In this document: one piece after another, positions 52,701 to 61,900 of the stretch
Layout of the letters: each line of letters opens with the position of its first letter
Numbering within the stretch: position 1 is the stretch's first letter
NCBI GenBank assembly: GCA_964353355.1
Contig: CAYGVT010000159.1
Location: forward strand, 55,828-119,827
Direction of reading: 5' to 3'
Length of the DNA stretch: 64,000 nucleotides
Source of the DNA: CAYGVT01 sp964353355
GTDB taxonomy: Archaea > Thermoplasmatota > DTKX01 > GCA-020343715
Position numbers and translations under genes: made by a program
Notes under the pieces: model-generated
Database searches by the model: none
What the model saw: the letters and a program-made list of their open reading frames with translations, nothing else
Told to the model about the DNA's origin: nothing

Positions 52701-53636
52701 GCCCTCGAAGGTGAAGTCGCGGCTGAGGTGGAACACCACCTCCCGGCCGGTCTCGAACATCTCGTTGTCCTTGACCAGGGTCCCCTTGACGACCTCCCTG
52801 ACGTATATCGGGTACAGCGAGCTGTTGGAGATGACGTTGCGCTCGATGTTGTTGTTCTGGCCACGGTAGATGTAGACCCCGACAGGGTTCTTGTCCATTT
52901 TGCAGTCCTGGATGTTGTTGTAGTTGCTGTTGATGATGGCGATCGCCTCGCCCTCCTGGCCGTTCTCCGTCCGCATGCTGTAGAAGTTGCATCTCCTGAC
53001 GGTGTTGCTCTCCGATATCCAGGTGACCTTGGGCGAGTAGTAGTGGTCGCGGATGGTGATGCCCCTGATGCAGTCCCTGAACGTGCAGTCCTCGATGATG
53101 GAGTTGGTCGTGCCGAAGAGGAACACGCCCTGGCGGCAGTTGGTGAACGTGCACCTCTGGATGAGCATCCCGGATATGGAGCCGGGGGTGTTCCCCGTCG
53201 GGATGGTGATGATGCCCGCCGCGTTCCACGTGAAGCCCGCGTTGTGCCAGTCATTGGGCGGGTTCAGGATGTTGCTGAACGTCACGCCGGTGATGGTCGT
53301 GCCAGCGGGGTACTCCCCCTTCAGGTCGAAGGAGGTGGACACCTCCCACGTGGCCGTAACGACGGCGCCGGGCTCGCCGATGATGGTAACGGGGATGGTC
53401 ACCTGCAGGGGCTCGTCGTAGACGCCCTCCGCCAGCATGATGGTGTCGCCGGGCTGCGCGACTTCCAGCGCCTCGCCGACGGTGACGAAGCCGCCGCCGG
53501 CCCCGACGTTCAACACCGCCGGCCCGGGCGCACCCTCGGGCCCGGCAAGGTCGATGAATCCCATGGGGCCGCAAGCCATCAGGGCTCCCACGAGCACGAC
53601 GGACAGGGCCCCTCGGCTGCTCAATCCACTTCGCAT
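49704..53636 (-). CDS. Beta-helix/FN3/PKD surface protein with lipobox-like signal peptide
   Basis: A 1,310-residue secreted protein. The signal peptide (SVVLVGALMACG) has an LMAC lipobox-like motif. A right-handed beta-helix follows (about 45-480, rungs such as NSIIEDCTFRDCIRGI and NNIERNVISNSS), as in NosD and carbohydrate-binding proteins. Then come an Ig-like region, two FN3 domains (about 610-800, SYYFRVSAWD and SYYFMVTAID), three repeats with T/VxxTVSGxAExGxxV patterns (about 815-1070), a PKD domain (about 1080-1165) and a last Ig-like domain before a C-terminal TM helix and RHRGARGGR-like basic tail. ATG 53636 has GGTGGTGGAAGG upstream; the frame stays open to 54326 but that part is not conserved-looking. 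Confidence 0.83.
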   Translation of the reverse strand: MRSGLSSRGALSVVLVGALMACGPMGFIDLAGPEGAPGPAVLNVGAGGGFVTVGEALEVAQPGDTIMLAEGVYDEPLQVTIPVTIIGEPGAVVTATWEVSTSFDLKGEYPAGTTITGVTFSNILNPPNDWHNAGFTWNAAGIITIPTGNTPGSISGMLIQRCTFTNCRQGVFLFGTTNSIIEDCTFRDCIRGITIRDHYYSPKVTWISESNTVRRCNFYSMRTENGQEGEAIAIINSNYNNIQDCKMDKNPVGVYIYRGQNNNIERNVISNSSLYPIYVREVVKGTLVKDNEMFETGREVVFHLSRDFTFEGNTLDGVTLHLSNSTKGKVLSNSFKQTAYPAFRIGTQDAHYDHTIATSNKILDSPIYYYYSVPSISLRDVDAGAVYLAHCAKGLVADCRVIGGDGIVVFKSDGVTVDNVRCTNNLFGITAQGSDNLTVTRSTIDTGTRGGYGLLFDGSDNALVSHSTVRNPNGRDAFQLTGDVVATAHNTTFDPTGVNPSEGGGGVLRVTNELRLRVYAEGGVLPFLGAEAMVTQDSVPVYATPYFDGAAPASDRNGLVGPVTLLDREYRHSREATEHFHTVHTYARVDGAWSDSRPDIDMSSSRTLVFVLDDIWAPSAPQNFRIYDRPDTDSIEMTWDAPAAVDISAYSIYSNMTGEWALLERLGPGDVSYQLTEGLVHGRSYYFRVSAWDTVPLEGSRTPARSVVHVDDVRPSTPKNLRAVNVTGSSCTLLWDPVADPDLDGYYVFVNETGTGPTGPFDRVTTERGVRDPTLLARGLTSETSYYFMVTAIDEVPNESPDSRVLKVDIPDVTPPNRPVLDPLPPITNVPQLTVSGLAEARTTVMVFLGADEVASTQADDARRFSVDIELEEGLNELTARAMDLVRNLGAPCDVVPIVLDTIKPDAPALDPMAEMTNTPVILVAGNAEVGATVLLYLDGAEAGTTLVDEDGRFLEELALHEGENTITACARDAASNTGRMCPSVVVALDTVAPAAPVLSTLPNFTNSPVLTVAGSAEPGSRLDVLNDVDVVARPFAGADGAFSVDIELYEGENVIAARAIDVVFNFGPMTEGHTVVLDTAPPVAAAGKDITVKEEVAVVLDGSLSRDNRGILSHEWAVGIPNGTVKFSGEMAQFVFLDPGNFDVTLTVTDLALNTASDVLRVEVLTKNRPPMLSMGRVSPDPGDTQDEFKFTVVYKEPDGEGGAIALYLDGVEHAMVLDVLDLDPTDGTSYTFTTKLAKGTHTFYFDGTDDYGLPAIGPSVGEDSAQTIEVRSPMKSGIPQAGAMLAVACLALVAVAVRLGHRGARGGR

Positions 53637-53675
53637 CCTTCCACCACCTGGACGCCTCGCGATTGGCGTTGTCCG

Positions 53676-53690
53676 ATATTTATGTCTTTT
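53676..53690 (-). promoter_or_regulatory. TATA box of the beta-helix protein gene
   Basis: GACATAAATATCGG on the minus strand lies about 40-55 nt before the ATG at 53636. The transcript would start near 53655, leaving a short leader that holds the GGTGG ribosome site. Confidence 0.55.
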
Positions 53691-53929
53691 CATCGCCAAC
53701 GACCCATCAATAGCGGCATGGGACCGATGGAATCGTCGGGGTCGCGACAGGAGCGACCCGGCGATGGGCCGCACATCCGCGCGGGGCGGCCGACCGATTC
53801 CTCCGCGGCTGGCACTGGCCCACCAGGTCGCTTGTATGGCACGCGCGGTGCGCCACGGGTCCCCGCTTCCCTGGGAATGCCCGCTTCCGATGAGCAGGAC
53901 GCCCGGGCACCTCCTCCGGGTGCGGGGAT

Positions 53930-54424
53930 TCAGCCCGTCCTCGCGGGGACGCTCCTTTTCCCCGTCATCGCCTCCACCCGGACCGCGACGACGACGACCT
54001 TGTCGAGGGCCTTGGCCTCGAACTCGGCCCACCTCTCCTCGGACACGTTGGACTCCAGCTGCCGCATCATTAGGCGGAGCGCGTCGCGCTTGGCCCCCTC
54101 GTCGGCCAGCAGCTCCGCGCGGCCGCGGAACTGCACGCACCGGTAGGCGTGGTCGCAATCGCCGTCGATGTAGCCCCTGTCCTCGAGGACCTGCCCCCAG
54201 ACCACGGGGTTGGCGCGCAGGAGGTCGAGCTTCTTGCCCTCGTCGGCGCAGTGGAGGAGGAAGGTGCGCGCGCCCTCGTCGAACCCGTAGTCGACAGTGA
54301 CCAGGTAGGGCTCGCCGTCCTTGCACATCGCGATGGTGAGCAGTCTCTGGGAGCGGACGAGCGCGAGCATCTCTTCTTCATCGGCCATGGACTTGTCCGC
54401 GCGTCTCATGTGGTACTCGGGCAC
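53930..54424 (-). CDS. PNPOx-like FMN-binding split-barrel protein (NimA-like)
   Basis: A 164-residue flavoprotein of the pyridoxamine-phosphate-oxidase-like split barrel. It starts MPEYHMRRADKSM, the usual RRxDK opening, then EEEMLALVRSQRLLTIAMCKDGEPYLVTVDYGF, TFLLHCADEGKKLDLLRANP (flavin phosphate contact region) and YRCVQFRGRAELLAD. Members reduce nitroimidazoles or act in flavin or F420 chemistry. The GTG at 54424 follows GGAGGGG by six bases and matches the family start; an ATG at 54409 is an alternative. Divergent from the carboxypeptidase gene. Confidence 0.85.
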   Translation of the reverse strand: MPEYHMRRADKSMADEEEMLALVRSQRLLTIAMCKDGEPYLVTVDYGFDEGARTFLLHCADEGKKLDLLRANPVVWGQVLEDRGYIDGDCDHAYRCVQFRGRAELLADEGAKRDALRLMMRQLESNVSEERWAEFEAKALDKVVVVAVRVEAMTGKRSVPARTG

Positions 54425-54504
54425 TGCACTCCCCTCCGTCGGTGCTGGGGGTGGGGCCATGCCCCGGGGGCGTTATGAAGGTGCGCACCCGCGTGCGGAG
54501 AAAC

Positions 54505-54513
54505 CCTTAAAGA
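54505..54513 (+). promoter_or_regulatory. TATA box of the carboxypeptidase gene
   Basis: CCTTAAAGA at 54505-54513 lies 40 nt before the ATG at 54553, suggesting a leader of about 15 nt. Confidence 0.5.
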
Positions 54514-54552
54514 GGGCGACCCGGATACCCATGGCACTCGTCAAGGGGGACG

Positions 54553-56061
54553 ATGCGAATGGCTGGAAAGGCGTACGCGGACTTCATCGAGCTCGTCAAG
54601 GAGTACTACGACGTGGGCTACGGACAGGGCTGGCTGCAGTGGGACCAGGAGGTCATGATGCCCGAGGGCGGCGCGGCCGAGCGCGCGAACCAGCTCGCGA
54701 CGCTGGCCAAGGTTGGCCACGCCATGGTCACCTCGGACAGGATGGGCTCGCTCATCAAGGAGCTGGAGGGCGCGACCGACCTCACGCCGGAGGAGGCCGC
54801 CAACGTGCGCGAGGTCAAGTGGATGCACGAGCGCGCGGTGAAGATGCCCCCAGAGCTCGTCAAGGAGATGACCAAGCACAGCTCGCTCGCCATGCAGGCC
54901 TGGCAGAAGGCCCGCAAGGCGAACAGGTACAAGGACTTCGAGCCCTATCTTCAGAAGATGATCGACCTCAAGATCCAGCAGGCGAAGGCCATCGGCTACG
55001 AGGATGTGCCCTACGACGCGCTGCTGGACGAGTACGAGCCCGGCGCGCGCAGCCGCGACATCGTCAAGGTGTTCGACTCGCTCCAGGCCCGGCTCACGCC
55101 CATCGTCAAGGCCATCGTCGACTCGGACGTCAAGCCCGACGAGGGCATCCTCACAAAGGCGTTCCCCATCGACAAGCAGCGGGACTTCGGCAACTGGCTC
55201 GTCAGGGAGATTGGCTACGACTACAAGTACGGCCGCACCGACGTGTCGGCGCACCCGTTCACGACCGGGTCCATCCAGGACGTCCGGTTCACGACGCGCT
55301 TCCAGGAGAGGGACATCCGCCCGGCGCTCTTCGCCAACATCCACGAGGCGGGCCACGCCATCTACCAGCAGGGCATCGACCCCCGGAACTACGGCACGCC
55401 AATGGGCGACAGCATAAGCCTGGGCATCCACGAGTCCCAGTCGCGGTTCTGGGAGAACGTCATCGGCCGCAGCAAGCCCTTCTGGCGGTGCTACTACCCG
55501 GACCTCAAGAAGGCCTTCCCGCGGCAGTTCAAGAACGTGAGGCTGCCGGACTTCTACGCCGCCGTCAACCTCGTGCGGCCGTCGCTCATCCGCGTGGAGG
55601 CGGACGAGGTCACCTACAGCCTGCACATCATGCTCAGGTTCGACATCGAGCGCAAGATGATAAACGGCGAGCTGCCCGCCAAGGAGGTGCCCGAGGTCTG
55701 GGACGAGAAGATGCGGCAGTACCTCGGCGTCACGCCGCCCACGGACGCGGACGGGTGCATGCAGGACATCCACTGGTCGATGGGCGTGCAGGGCTACTTC
55801 CCGACCTACGCGCTGGGCAACATCTACGCGGCCCAGATAACCCGCAAGATGGAGAAGTCCATCAGGGGCTTCTGGGACCTTGTCGAGAAGGGCGACTTCA
55901 AGCCCATCAAGGGATGGCTGAACCGCAACATCCATGCCAAGGGCCGGCTCATGCGCGCCGAGGACCTCATCAAGGGCCTCACGGGCGAGGGCCTGAACTC
56001 GGACCACTACATCGCCTACATCAAGTCCAAGTACGGCCCCATCTACGACGTGAAGCTGTGA
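54553..56061 (+). CDS. M32 carboxypeptidase (Taq type)
   Basis: A 502-residue metallocarboxypeptidase that removes C-terminal amino acids from peptides in the cytoplasm. Zinc motif HEAGHAIYQQG (about residues 273-283) is intact; IHESQSRFWENVIGRS contributes the downstream Glu ligand; DVRFTTRF, and the C-terminal IRVEADEVTYSLHIMLRFDIE and DIHWSMGVQGYFPTYALGN are all family signatures. Length is normal for M32. It starts at ATG 54553 (or 54559) and is followed by 20 bp and then the first long direct repeat. Confidence 0.95.
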   Translation: MRMAGKAYADFIELVKEYYDVGYGQGWLQWDQEVMMPEGGAAERANQLATLAKVGHAMVTSDRMGSLIKELEGATDLTPEEAANVREVKWMHERAVKMPPELVKEMTKHSSLAMQAWQKARKANRYKDFEPYLQKMIDLKIQQAKAIGYEDVPYDALLDEYEPGARSRDIVKVFDSLQARLTPIVKAIVDSDVKPDEGILTKAFPIDKQRDFGNWLVREIGYDYKYGRTDVSAHPFTTGSIQDVRFTTRFQERDIRPALFANIHEAGHAIYQQGIDPRNYGTPMGDSISLGIHESQSRFWENVIGRSKPFWRCYYPDLKKAFPRQFKNVRLPDFYAAVNLVRPSLIRVEADEVTYSLHIMLRFDIERKMINGELPAKEVPEVWDEKMRQYLGVTPPTDADGCMQDIHWSMGVQGYFPTYALGNIYAAQITRKMEKSIRGFWDLVEKGDFKPIKGWLNRNIHAKGRLMRAEDLIKGLTGEGLNSDHYIAYIKSKYGPIYDVKL

Positions 56062-56080
56062 GGGGGGCGGGGCGCTCCCG

Positions 56081-56480
56081 CCCGCCCGCCCGTACAACCG
56101 GGCACCCGTACCCCGGCACCCACATCCCTGTACCGGAGGTCCGTTATTCTGGTATATAATGAAATATCCATAGGAAATGAACCTAATAATCACAAATAAA
56201 ATAAAATATCGCGATGATACACCAATGCCAGCGGCCACGAGCAGATCGGAAGACAGCTCGATCGTCTCAGACCGTTCCATTCCAAGCCCTATCCTGGCAG
56301 CGTGAACGAAGTCGCCATGCTGAAGAACCTTATCGCGTAGGCCTCCAACCCCTGTATCCACGACCTCATGCCCATTCTGGACAGGGACAAGTCAGAAACC
56401 GTGCGATATTCCCTGGGGATGAAGGCGTTCACCTGGCGTATTCCAAGGGTCCTCGCTGCGATGCGCATTGGCGAAGGTCA
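56081..56480 (+). repeat. Long direct repeat, copy 1 (~400 bp)
   Basis: This segment matches 58241-58640 almost base for base at a constant offset of 2,160 with few small indels, roughly 85% identical by eye. It begins with CCCGCCCGCCCGTACAACCG, contains CACCCGTACC-type short repeats, a TATA-like GGTATATAATG and AT-rich DNA, and a short plus-strand frame from GTG 56302 (NEVAMLKNLIA) that ends at a TAG here but stays open in copy 2. No transposase is encoded and no terminal inverted repeat was recognised. It ends 37 bp before the nucleotidyltransferase gene. Confidence 0.85.
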
Positions 56481-56516
56481 AGTATGGACTGCTCCAAGGC
56501 AATCTGGCCGAAGGTT

Positions 56517-57152
56517 TCAAGGAGATGATTCTGCGGAGATTATCGATGTGCAGAGCTCGAACAGGGACGCGTGCTTGCGCGCGGGGCGCATCCGTATGAG
56601 CCTCTCGATCTCCTCCATGTCCAGGCTCGCGTCCTTCGACCTCACCGCCCTGGCTATCTGGACCATGTCCTGCCTGAACTTGCTGGCCTCGTAACCCGTT
56701 CTCCTGTCCACCGCCGCTTCCGCTTTCATCACGAAAAGGTGCTCCGGGGTCGGGACCACCACGCCCTCCCTGCGCACGCCCGTGCGCACGGCGTCCACGA
56801 GCACGTCTTCGCCTATCCAGTCCTCGCCCCCGAGGACAAGCTCCACAGGGACGTCCCTGTCCCCGATCGGGACAATGACGGTCAGCGATCGCCCGTCCGG
56901 CTCCCAGCGAAGCCGGCCTCGAGGCCCGAGCTCCCTCTCGATGAGGTCTGCCATCCGGACGAGGTCCTTGTCCTCCAGGGGGAACGGGTGGACGTCGACA
57001 TCCTTGCTCGACCCACCCAGGTCGAACAGGAAGGCCATGGCGACCCTCCCGAGGACCAACACCCCCATGCCCAATGGCCAGAGGATCCCTGAGATCCTCT
57101 CGACCGCAAGCACCTGCTCCTCCGTCGAGAACAGTACCCCATCGTCAGGCAT
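56517..57152 (-). CDS. Nucleotidyltransferase, putative toxin of an AbiE-like pair
   Basis: A 211-residue protein with a minimal nucleotidyltransferase core: VLGRVAMAFLFDLGGSSKDVDVHPF (about residues 33-57) provides the Gly-rich strand and the Asp51/Asp53 metal-binding pair, and TPEHLFVMKAEAAVDRRTG (about 144-162) corresponds to the conserved Lys-containing helix of AbiEii-like toxins. The C-terminus is helical. It is translated with the upstream winged-helix gene (8-nt overlap), the order of an AbiEi/AbiEii operon. Sequence similarity to the AbiEii protein at 35.5 kb is low, so this is a different subfamily. Toxin role is inferred. Confidence 0.68.
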   Translation of the reverse strand: MPDDGVLFSTEEQVLAVERISGILWPLGMGVLVLGRVAMAFLFDLGGSSKDVDVHPFPLEDKDLVRMADLIERELGPRGRLRWEPDGRSLTVIVPIGDRDVPVELVLGGEDWIGEDVLVDAVRTGVRREGVVVPTPEHLFVMKAEAAVDRRTGYEASKFRQDMVQIARAVRSKDASLDMEEIERLIRMRPARKHASLFELCTSIISAESSP

Positions 57153-57915
57153 TGCGGCCTCCCTCCATCGCCTCAGAGATGCGCAATGACTCCGCGTACT
57201 TCCGCCTCATCTCGATGATGTGGGTTGGCACCTCCACGGAGAGCTCGCTCCCGACCACCGGACGCCCCATCGAGAGCCCGAACGCGTTGAGCCTGCGGGC
57301 CAGGGCGTGGCCGACCCGCCTCCCCTTGAGCAGCGACCTGGCGGCGGCCAGCTCCCTGGGGAGGCCGATCGCGCCCAGCACGAGGGCTGTCCAGTCCCAC
57401 GAGAGGGCCAGCACCTCGAAGGCCTGGGCGCCGTCAGGCCACTCGAACCGCACCGCCCGTCGCGGGTCCGCCAGGGCGTCATCATCCGCCGCGATGCCGA
57501 ACACGTCTGCCCTTCCAAGGGATGAGAACCTCCCCGACGGGACAGCGACTATAGGCCTGCCAGGCACGTAGTCGGCACCCTTCGACGCGGTGACGCAGGC
57601 GAAGGCGTGGGGGATTCCACCCCTCGAGAGCGCGTCATGCGTCCTCCAGAGATGCCGGTAGTACGGGCGCACAAGCACCGATGCCAGAGCGACGCGGGGG
57701 GAGACGGGCAAGTAGCGCCCCCAATCGACCCTCATGAGCAGGCCCTCGCCCTCGGCGAGGGCCAGGAAGGTCTTGGCGCTCGAGACGGAGGGGGTATGCC
57801 GCGTTGCGGTGGCCACGGTGATCGGCAGCTCCGAGCCCTCGAGGCGCAGGAAGGTCCTGAAGAGCCCCTTGGGCGGCATCGCCACATCATCGGGGGGGAG
57901 GAGGGAGACGCGCAT
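57145..57915 (-). CDS. Winged-helix protein, putative AbiEi-like antitoxin and repressor
   Basis: A 256-residue protein with an N-terminal winged-helix-like region (about residues 12-75: TVATATRHTPSVSSAKTFLALAEGEGLLMRVDWGRYLPVSP, quoted here in part as the recognisable stretch SSAKTFLALAEGEGL and VDWGRYLPVSP), then VRPYYRHLWRTHDALSRGGI and a C-terminal alpha/beta domain ending in a charged helix. Size, domain order and position directly before a nucleotidyltransferase match AbiEi-type antitoxins. Two identical palindromes overlap its promoter. The ATG at 57915 is leaderless by spacing. Confidence 0.65.
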   Translation of the reverse strand: MRVSLLPPDDVAMPPKGLFRTFLRLEGSELPITVATATRHTPSVSSAKTFLALAEGEGLLMRVDWGRYLPVSPRVALASVLVRPYYRHLWRTHDALSRGGIPHAFACVTASKGADYVPGRPIVAVPSGRFSSLGRADVFGIAADDDALADPRRAVRFEWPDGAQAFEVLALSWDWTALVLGAIGLPRELAAARSLLKGRRVGHALARRLNAFGLSMGRPVVGSELSVEVPTHIIEMRRKYAESLRISEAMEGGRNA

Positions 57916-57929
57916 GGTACGAGCATAAA

Positions 57930-57973
57930 GTTAATACTATATTAACCTTTCCAGATGTTAATCAAATATTAAC
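57930..57973 (-). promoter_or_regulatory. Twin GTTAAT-N5-ATTAAC operators and TATA box of the AbiE-like pair
   Basis: Two 17-bp palindromes with identical arms, GTTAAT and ATTAAC separated by five bases, lie at 57930-57946 and 57957-57973, 27 bp centre to centre. The proximal one covers the TATA-like TTAATATAG that lies 20-30 nt before the ATG at 57915. Binding of the winged-helix product would block TBP. The sites sit in a short AT-rich patch within GC-rich DNA. Confidence 0.75.
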
Positions 57974-58240
57974 TTTGACCCTCTCGTGACAGGCGGGCGT
58001 GGTGCGCCGATTCGGTCCCCGTCGGCATGCCCCTGCGCTCGCCGGCACCGCGCCGACCCCGGGGGACAACGGCACGACCGCGGGACGGGCCGGACCCCGT
58101 GCGCTCCCCACTGGCGGGTGGCATCCCGCAATGCCATGTCGTATACAATATGTGCACAATGGACAGTCCCCTAAGCCCCCGTTTTGGACCACCCGTACGC
58201 CCGCCGCCCCCTCCCCCCGCCCCCCGCTCCCCCCTGGCAG
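57974..58240. other. GC-rich spacer between the AbiE-like promoter and repeat copy 2
   Basis: I see no gene in this stretch of about 270 bp. All frames give low-complexity Pro/Arg/Gly sequence. It ends in C-rich tracts that run into the second direct repeat. Confidence 0.5.
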
Positions 58241-58640
58241 CCCGCCCGCCCGTACAACCGGGCACCCGTACCGGAGCACCCGTATCCCTGTACCACAGGG
58301 CCCGTTATCCTGGTAGATAATGGGATATCCACATGAAATGAGCCTATTAATCACAAATAAAAATAAATATCGCGATGATACGCCAATGCCAGCGGCCACG
58401 AGCAGGTCGGAAGAGAGCTCGTTCGTCCCGGACCATTCCATTCCAGGCCCTATCCTGGCATCGTGAACGAGGTCGCCATGCTGAAGAGCCCTGTCGCGGA
58501 GGCTCCCGACCCCTGTATCCATGACCTCATGCCCATTCTGGACAGGGACAAGTCTGGAACCGTGCGACATTCCGTGAGGATGAAGGCGTTTTCCTGGCGT
58601 ATTTCTAGGGGCCTCGCTGCGACGTGCATTGACAATGGTC
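58241..58640 (+). repeat. Long direct repeat, copy 2 (~400 bp)
   Basis: Second copy of the repeat at 56081-56480. Near its start CCCTGT-ACC-ACAGGG forms a perfect 6-bp hairpin that has decayed in copy 1. TATA-like TGGTAGATAATG is present. A plus-strand frame from GTG 58463 gives 76 residues (NEVAMLKSPVAEAPDPCIH then DLMPILDRDKSGTVRHS) with no recognised domain; copy 1 has a stop after 12 residues. The two copies bracket the AbiE-like gene pair. Confidence 0.85.
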
Positions 58641-58962
58641 AGGCCACATCCAGATTCAATCGATATCTTTTCCCGACGAGCCAATTCGATTAGTGAATCC
58701 AGGCCAGGAAAATGGGCGAGAGATGAATGTTAATTTCTCATGAATGCGGAGGTGCATGAGAAAATGCCAAATCCCTCCAGGGATGGCAGGAAAAGGAGAT
58801 ATAGGGCGAGGGACAATGGATGACGAGGTATGAAGAAGGAGAGCGAGATGGCGATTGTTCCAGGCCGCGTCAGAAGGTGAGTAATCAGAATGCCTTATTA
58901 TTGAATGACTTCCTTCATGGAGGCACATCGAAGGGGGTATTTGATCGACTCATCCTCTACTC
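58641..58962. other. Intergenic region upstream of the chimeric surface protein
   Basis: No convincing gene. It is moderately AT-rich and has TATA-like GAGATATAG near 58795 and TTATTATTG near 58893, either of which could be the promoter of the gene at 58963. Several short frames on both strands lack recognisable features. Confidence 0.4.
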
Positions 58963-61900
58963 ATGGCAGAATTCGAGCATATTAAGAAATCCATCGTGTT
59001 ATTGTTCCTTTTGATAATGGCCTTGCTTGTGTTCATCATCTACTCAGAAGGTGTCCTAGCATCTCACGAGTATGGTGTCGAGTCATGGTCCAATGATATT
59101 CGAATCACCAATTACACCACACCCAATGCCACGATGAAGGAATACTTACAGGTTCACGAGCTGACAGGAGGCACTATAGATGTACGGTATGTGGATTTCA
59201 AGGAACGCTATTATAACATTGTTGGCCTTTTTTCTGAGGTTCAGGTCGACAAAATAGGTGATACGATACGAAATCGGAACCCTGCCCCCGAGTATTTCTC
59301 GAACCACGCTCTTTATGCAAGGGGCAATTTTCCTCAATGGCCAGGAGGCGTATTTGATTACTTTGAGGTCGAAGACACGTACTATATGGCGTACTTCAAT
59401 GCAAGACATCTCTGGGATTCTCTAAGTTTATGTCATTATGTTGTGGATACTGCAACCATAGAAGAAGACGTCATCACGGTCTCCGACCTTGGATATGCCA
59501 CGAACGGAGGGACAATTCCCAGAACATATTTTTGGACAGTATTAACCGGCCGCCTCGACGGTCAAGCCCGGTTGCATCTGATAATTGATGTGATGACCTC
59601 CTATCCAGACGGTACAAATCAGACAGACCTGGTCTATATGAAGGTCAGTTGGAATCCATTCCGGGTCCTATCGAAGACAATATGGAGCTATCCTCGTTCC
59701 GAAATATCCTTGCATTACTGGCGATACCTTGATTTGACAATAGATGACCGGCCTGTCATCTGTTTCCAGGATTCTAATGGAAATAACATTATCAGTACGG
59801 TCACGACCATCGACATCTGGGACACGCATATCATATGCGAGGGTAACCTCAATGGGTTCATGGTCGATGAGGATGGCATTGCTCATTTGGTTTGGTTTGA
59901 TTGGCCGACCTATTCGATGATGTACATTAATGTTAGCTTGGAAGAAATGAAGGTGGGCACTCCAGTAATTGTGACCAGAATAGCCAATGCTAGCGATGCT
60001 GCCTATATTGAGCAGACTTGGATGAAGATTGGAAAAACAAGAAAGGACGACCTACTCTTCACATTCAATGTCAATCCACGAACGTATGCATTATCGCCTT
60101 ATGGTAGGATTGATTTTATCGTGGTGCCACAGGGCGATTTCTCACAACCCATCGACCCTCCGAACACCCTGGTGAATATCTTTTCAGCAACAGACTGCCA
60201 GCTCCTGGTCGACGACCACGACAACCTCTTCCTCTTCTGGTTCGACAGCCGCACCGGCACGCCCCAGCTCTACATGAAGTACCTCGCGCGTCCCGGCATC
60301 GGCCTGGAGATAGACCCGCTCGACTGGGCGGCCACCCGCACCATCCGCCCCAACGAGACGAAGACGATCCCCCTCCGCCTCCTCAACACGGGCACTGTCG
60401 AGCTCGACGCGGCGCTCGGCATCGAGAGCAACGCGAGCTGGGAGTGGGACCTGGACATCGACGTGTACCGCGCGCACCTAGAGGCGTACGCACAAGTACC
60501 TGTCACGCTGAGGGTCCGCTGCCCGGCGGGTGCGAGGGACGGGGAGAGCATCGACATCTGGGTGAACGCGAGCGCCGGCCGGGAACTCTCGTCGAGCTTG
60601 CACCTCATCATGTTCGTCAAGTGGAGGCGGGAGCTTGACGTGGAGTGCCGCCCGACGTTCCACCTGGTCGACCCGGGTCAGGCGGCGACGTACAGGGTCA
60701 CGCTTCAGAACCTGGGCGAGCTCGACGAGGCCGTGAGGGTCGTGATGGGCGGCACCGGCCCGCCAGGGTGGACCGTGACGCCCGACGACATGACCCTGGC
60801 AATCAGGAGATGGGAGGTCAAGCCCATCGATGTCACGGTAACCTCACCCGAGGATGCGCTCGCTGACGACGCGTACATGGTCCGCATGGACTTCCAGTGG
60901 GCCGACGGCACGCAGGCGGCGGCGCGCCTGCACCTGCGCACGGTGGTGCGCCCCTCGTTCTTCGTCGTGATGGACCTGAACCGCACCCGGGTCCTGCTGC
61001 GGCCGGGCGAGGTGGCGGCGTTCAACGTGACGGTGGGGAACATGGGCAACATGCCCGGGGAGGCGTACGTGGAGGTCTCGACGCTGACGGACCCGGGGGA
61101 GTGGCTGGTGGTGCTGTCGAAGGAGACGATGGTGCTGGAGGCGTACGAGTTCGAGAGCCTGGAGCTGCTGCTGGGGGCCCCAGCGAGCGCGATGGGCGGG
61201 GAGTTCATGGTGGTGCGCGTGCGGGCCTACTGCCCGAGGCCGTTCTCCGAGGTGACGGCGGACGTGAGCGGCGAGGTGATGCACATCCTGTCGCTCGCGT
61301 GGGACCCGCCCGCGATTGCGTGGGACCTGGCCCCGATGGCATCCGGCGCGCGGCATCTCAACATCACAAGCGCTGGCAACCTGTACGAGACGGTCAGCTT
61401 CCGGGTGGACGGGCTGGAGACGGGATGGGCGTGGTGGCTCAAGCGGGACGGGCTGGAGGTCGCGACGGTGCGCGTAGGCCCGGGGGAGACGGTCGGCGTG
61501 GAGGTCTGGCTCCGGGTTCCCGCGGACGCGGCGGCGGGGCGGCACGCGCTGCGTTTCTACCTCGAGGCGGGCGGGGCGACGGTGGGCCGGGTGAGCCTGG
61601 AGGCGCGCGTGGCGCAGGTGCGGGAGCTATCCGTCAGCGTGAGCCCGGTGAGGGCCGTGACCTACGCGGGCGGCCACGTTGAGATGTCGGTGGTGGTGCG
61701 GAACCTGGGCAACGGGCCGGAGGTGATAGAGCTGAACGCCTCAGGCGATAACGTAGCCGATGTCACATTCCTCTTGGACGGGGCGAACACGAGCACCGTC
61801 TGGGTGCCGCGCGGAGGGGCGAGGACGCTGGTGGTGTGGGCCAGGGTGATGGGGAGCGCCCCCGCGGGCCAGGGCCAGCTCTGGGTGACGGCGGCGAGCA

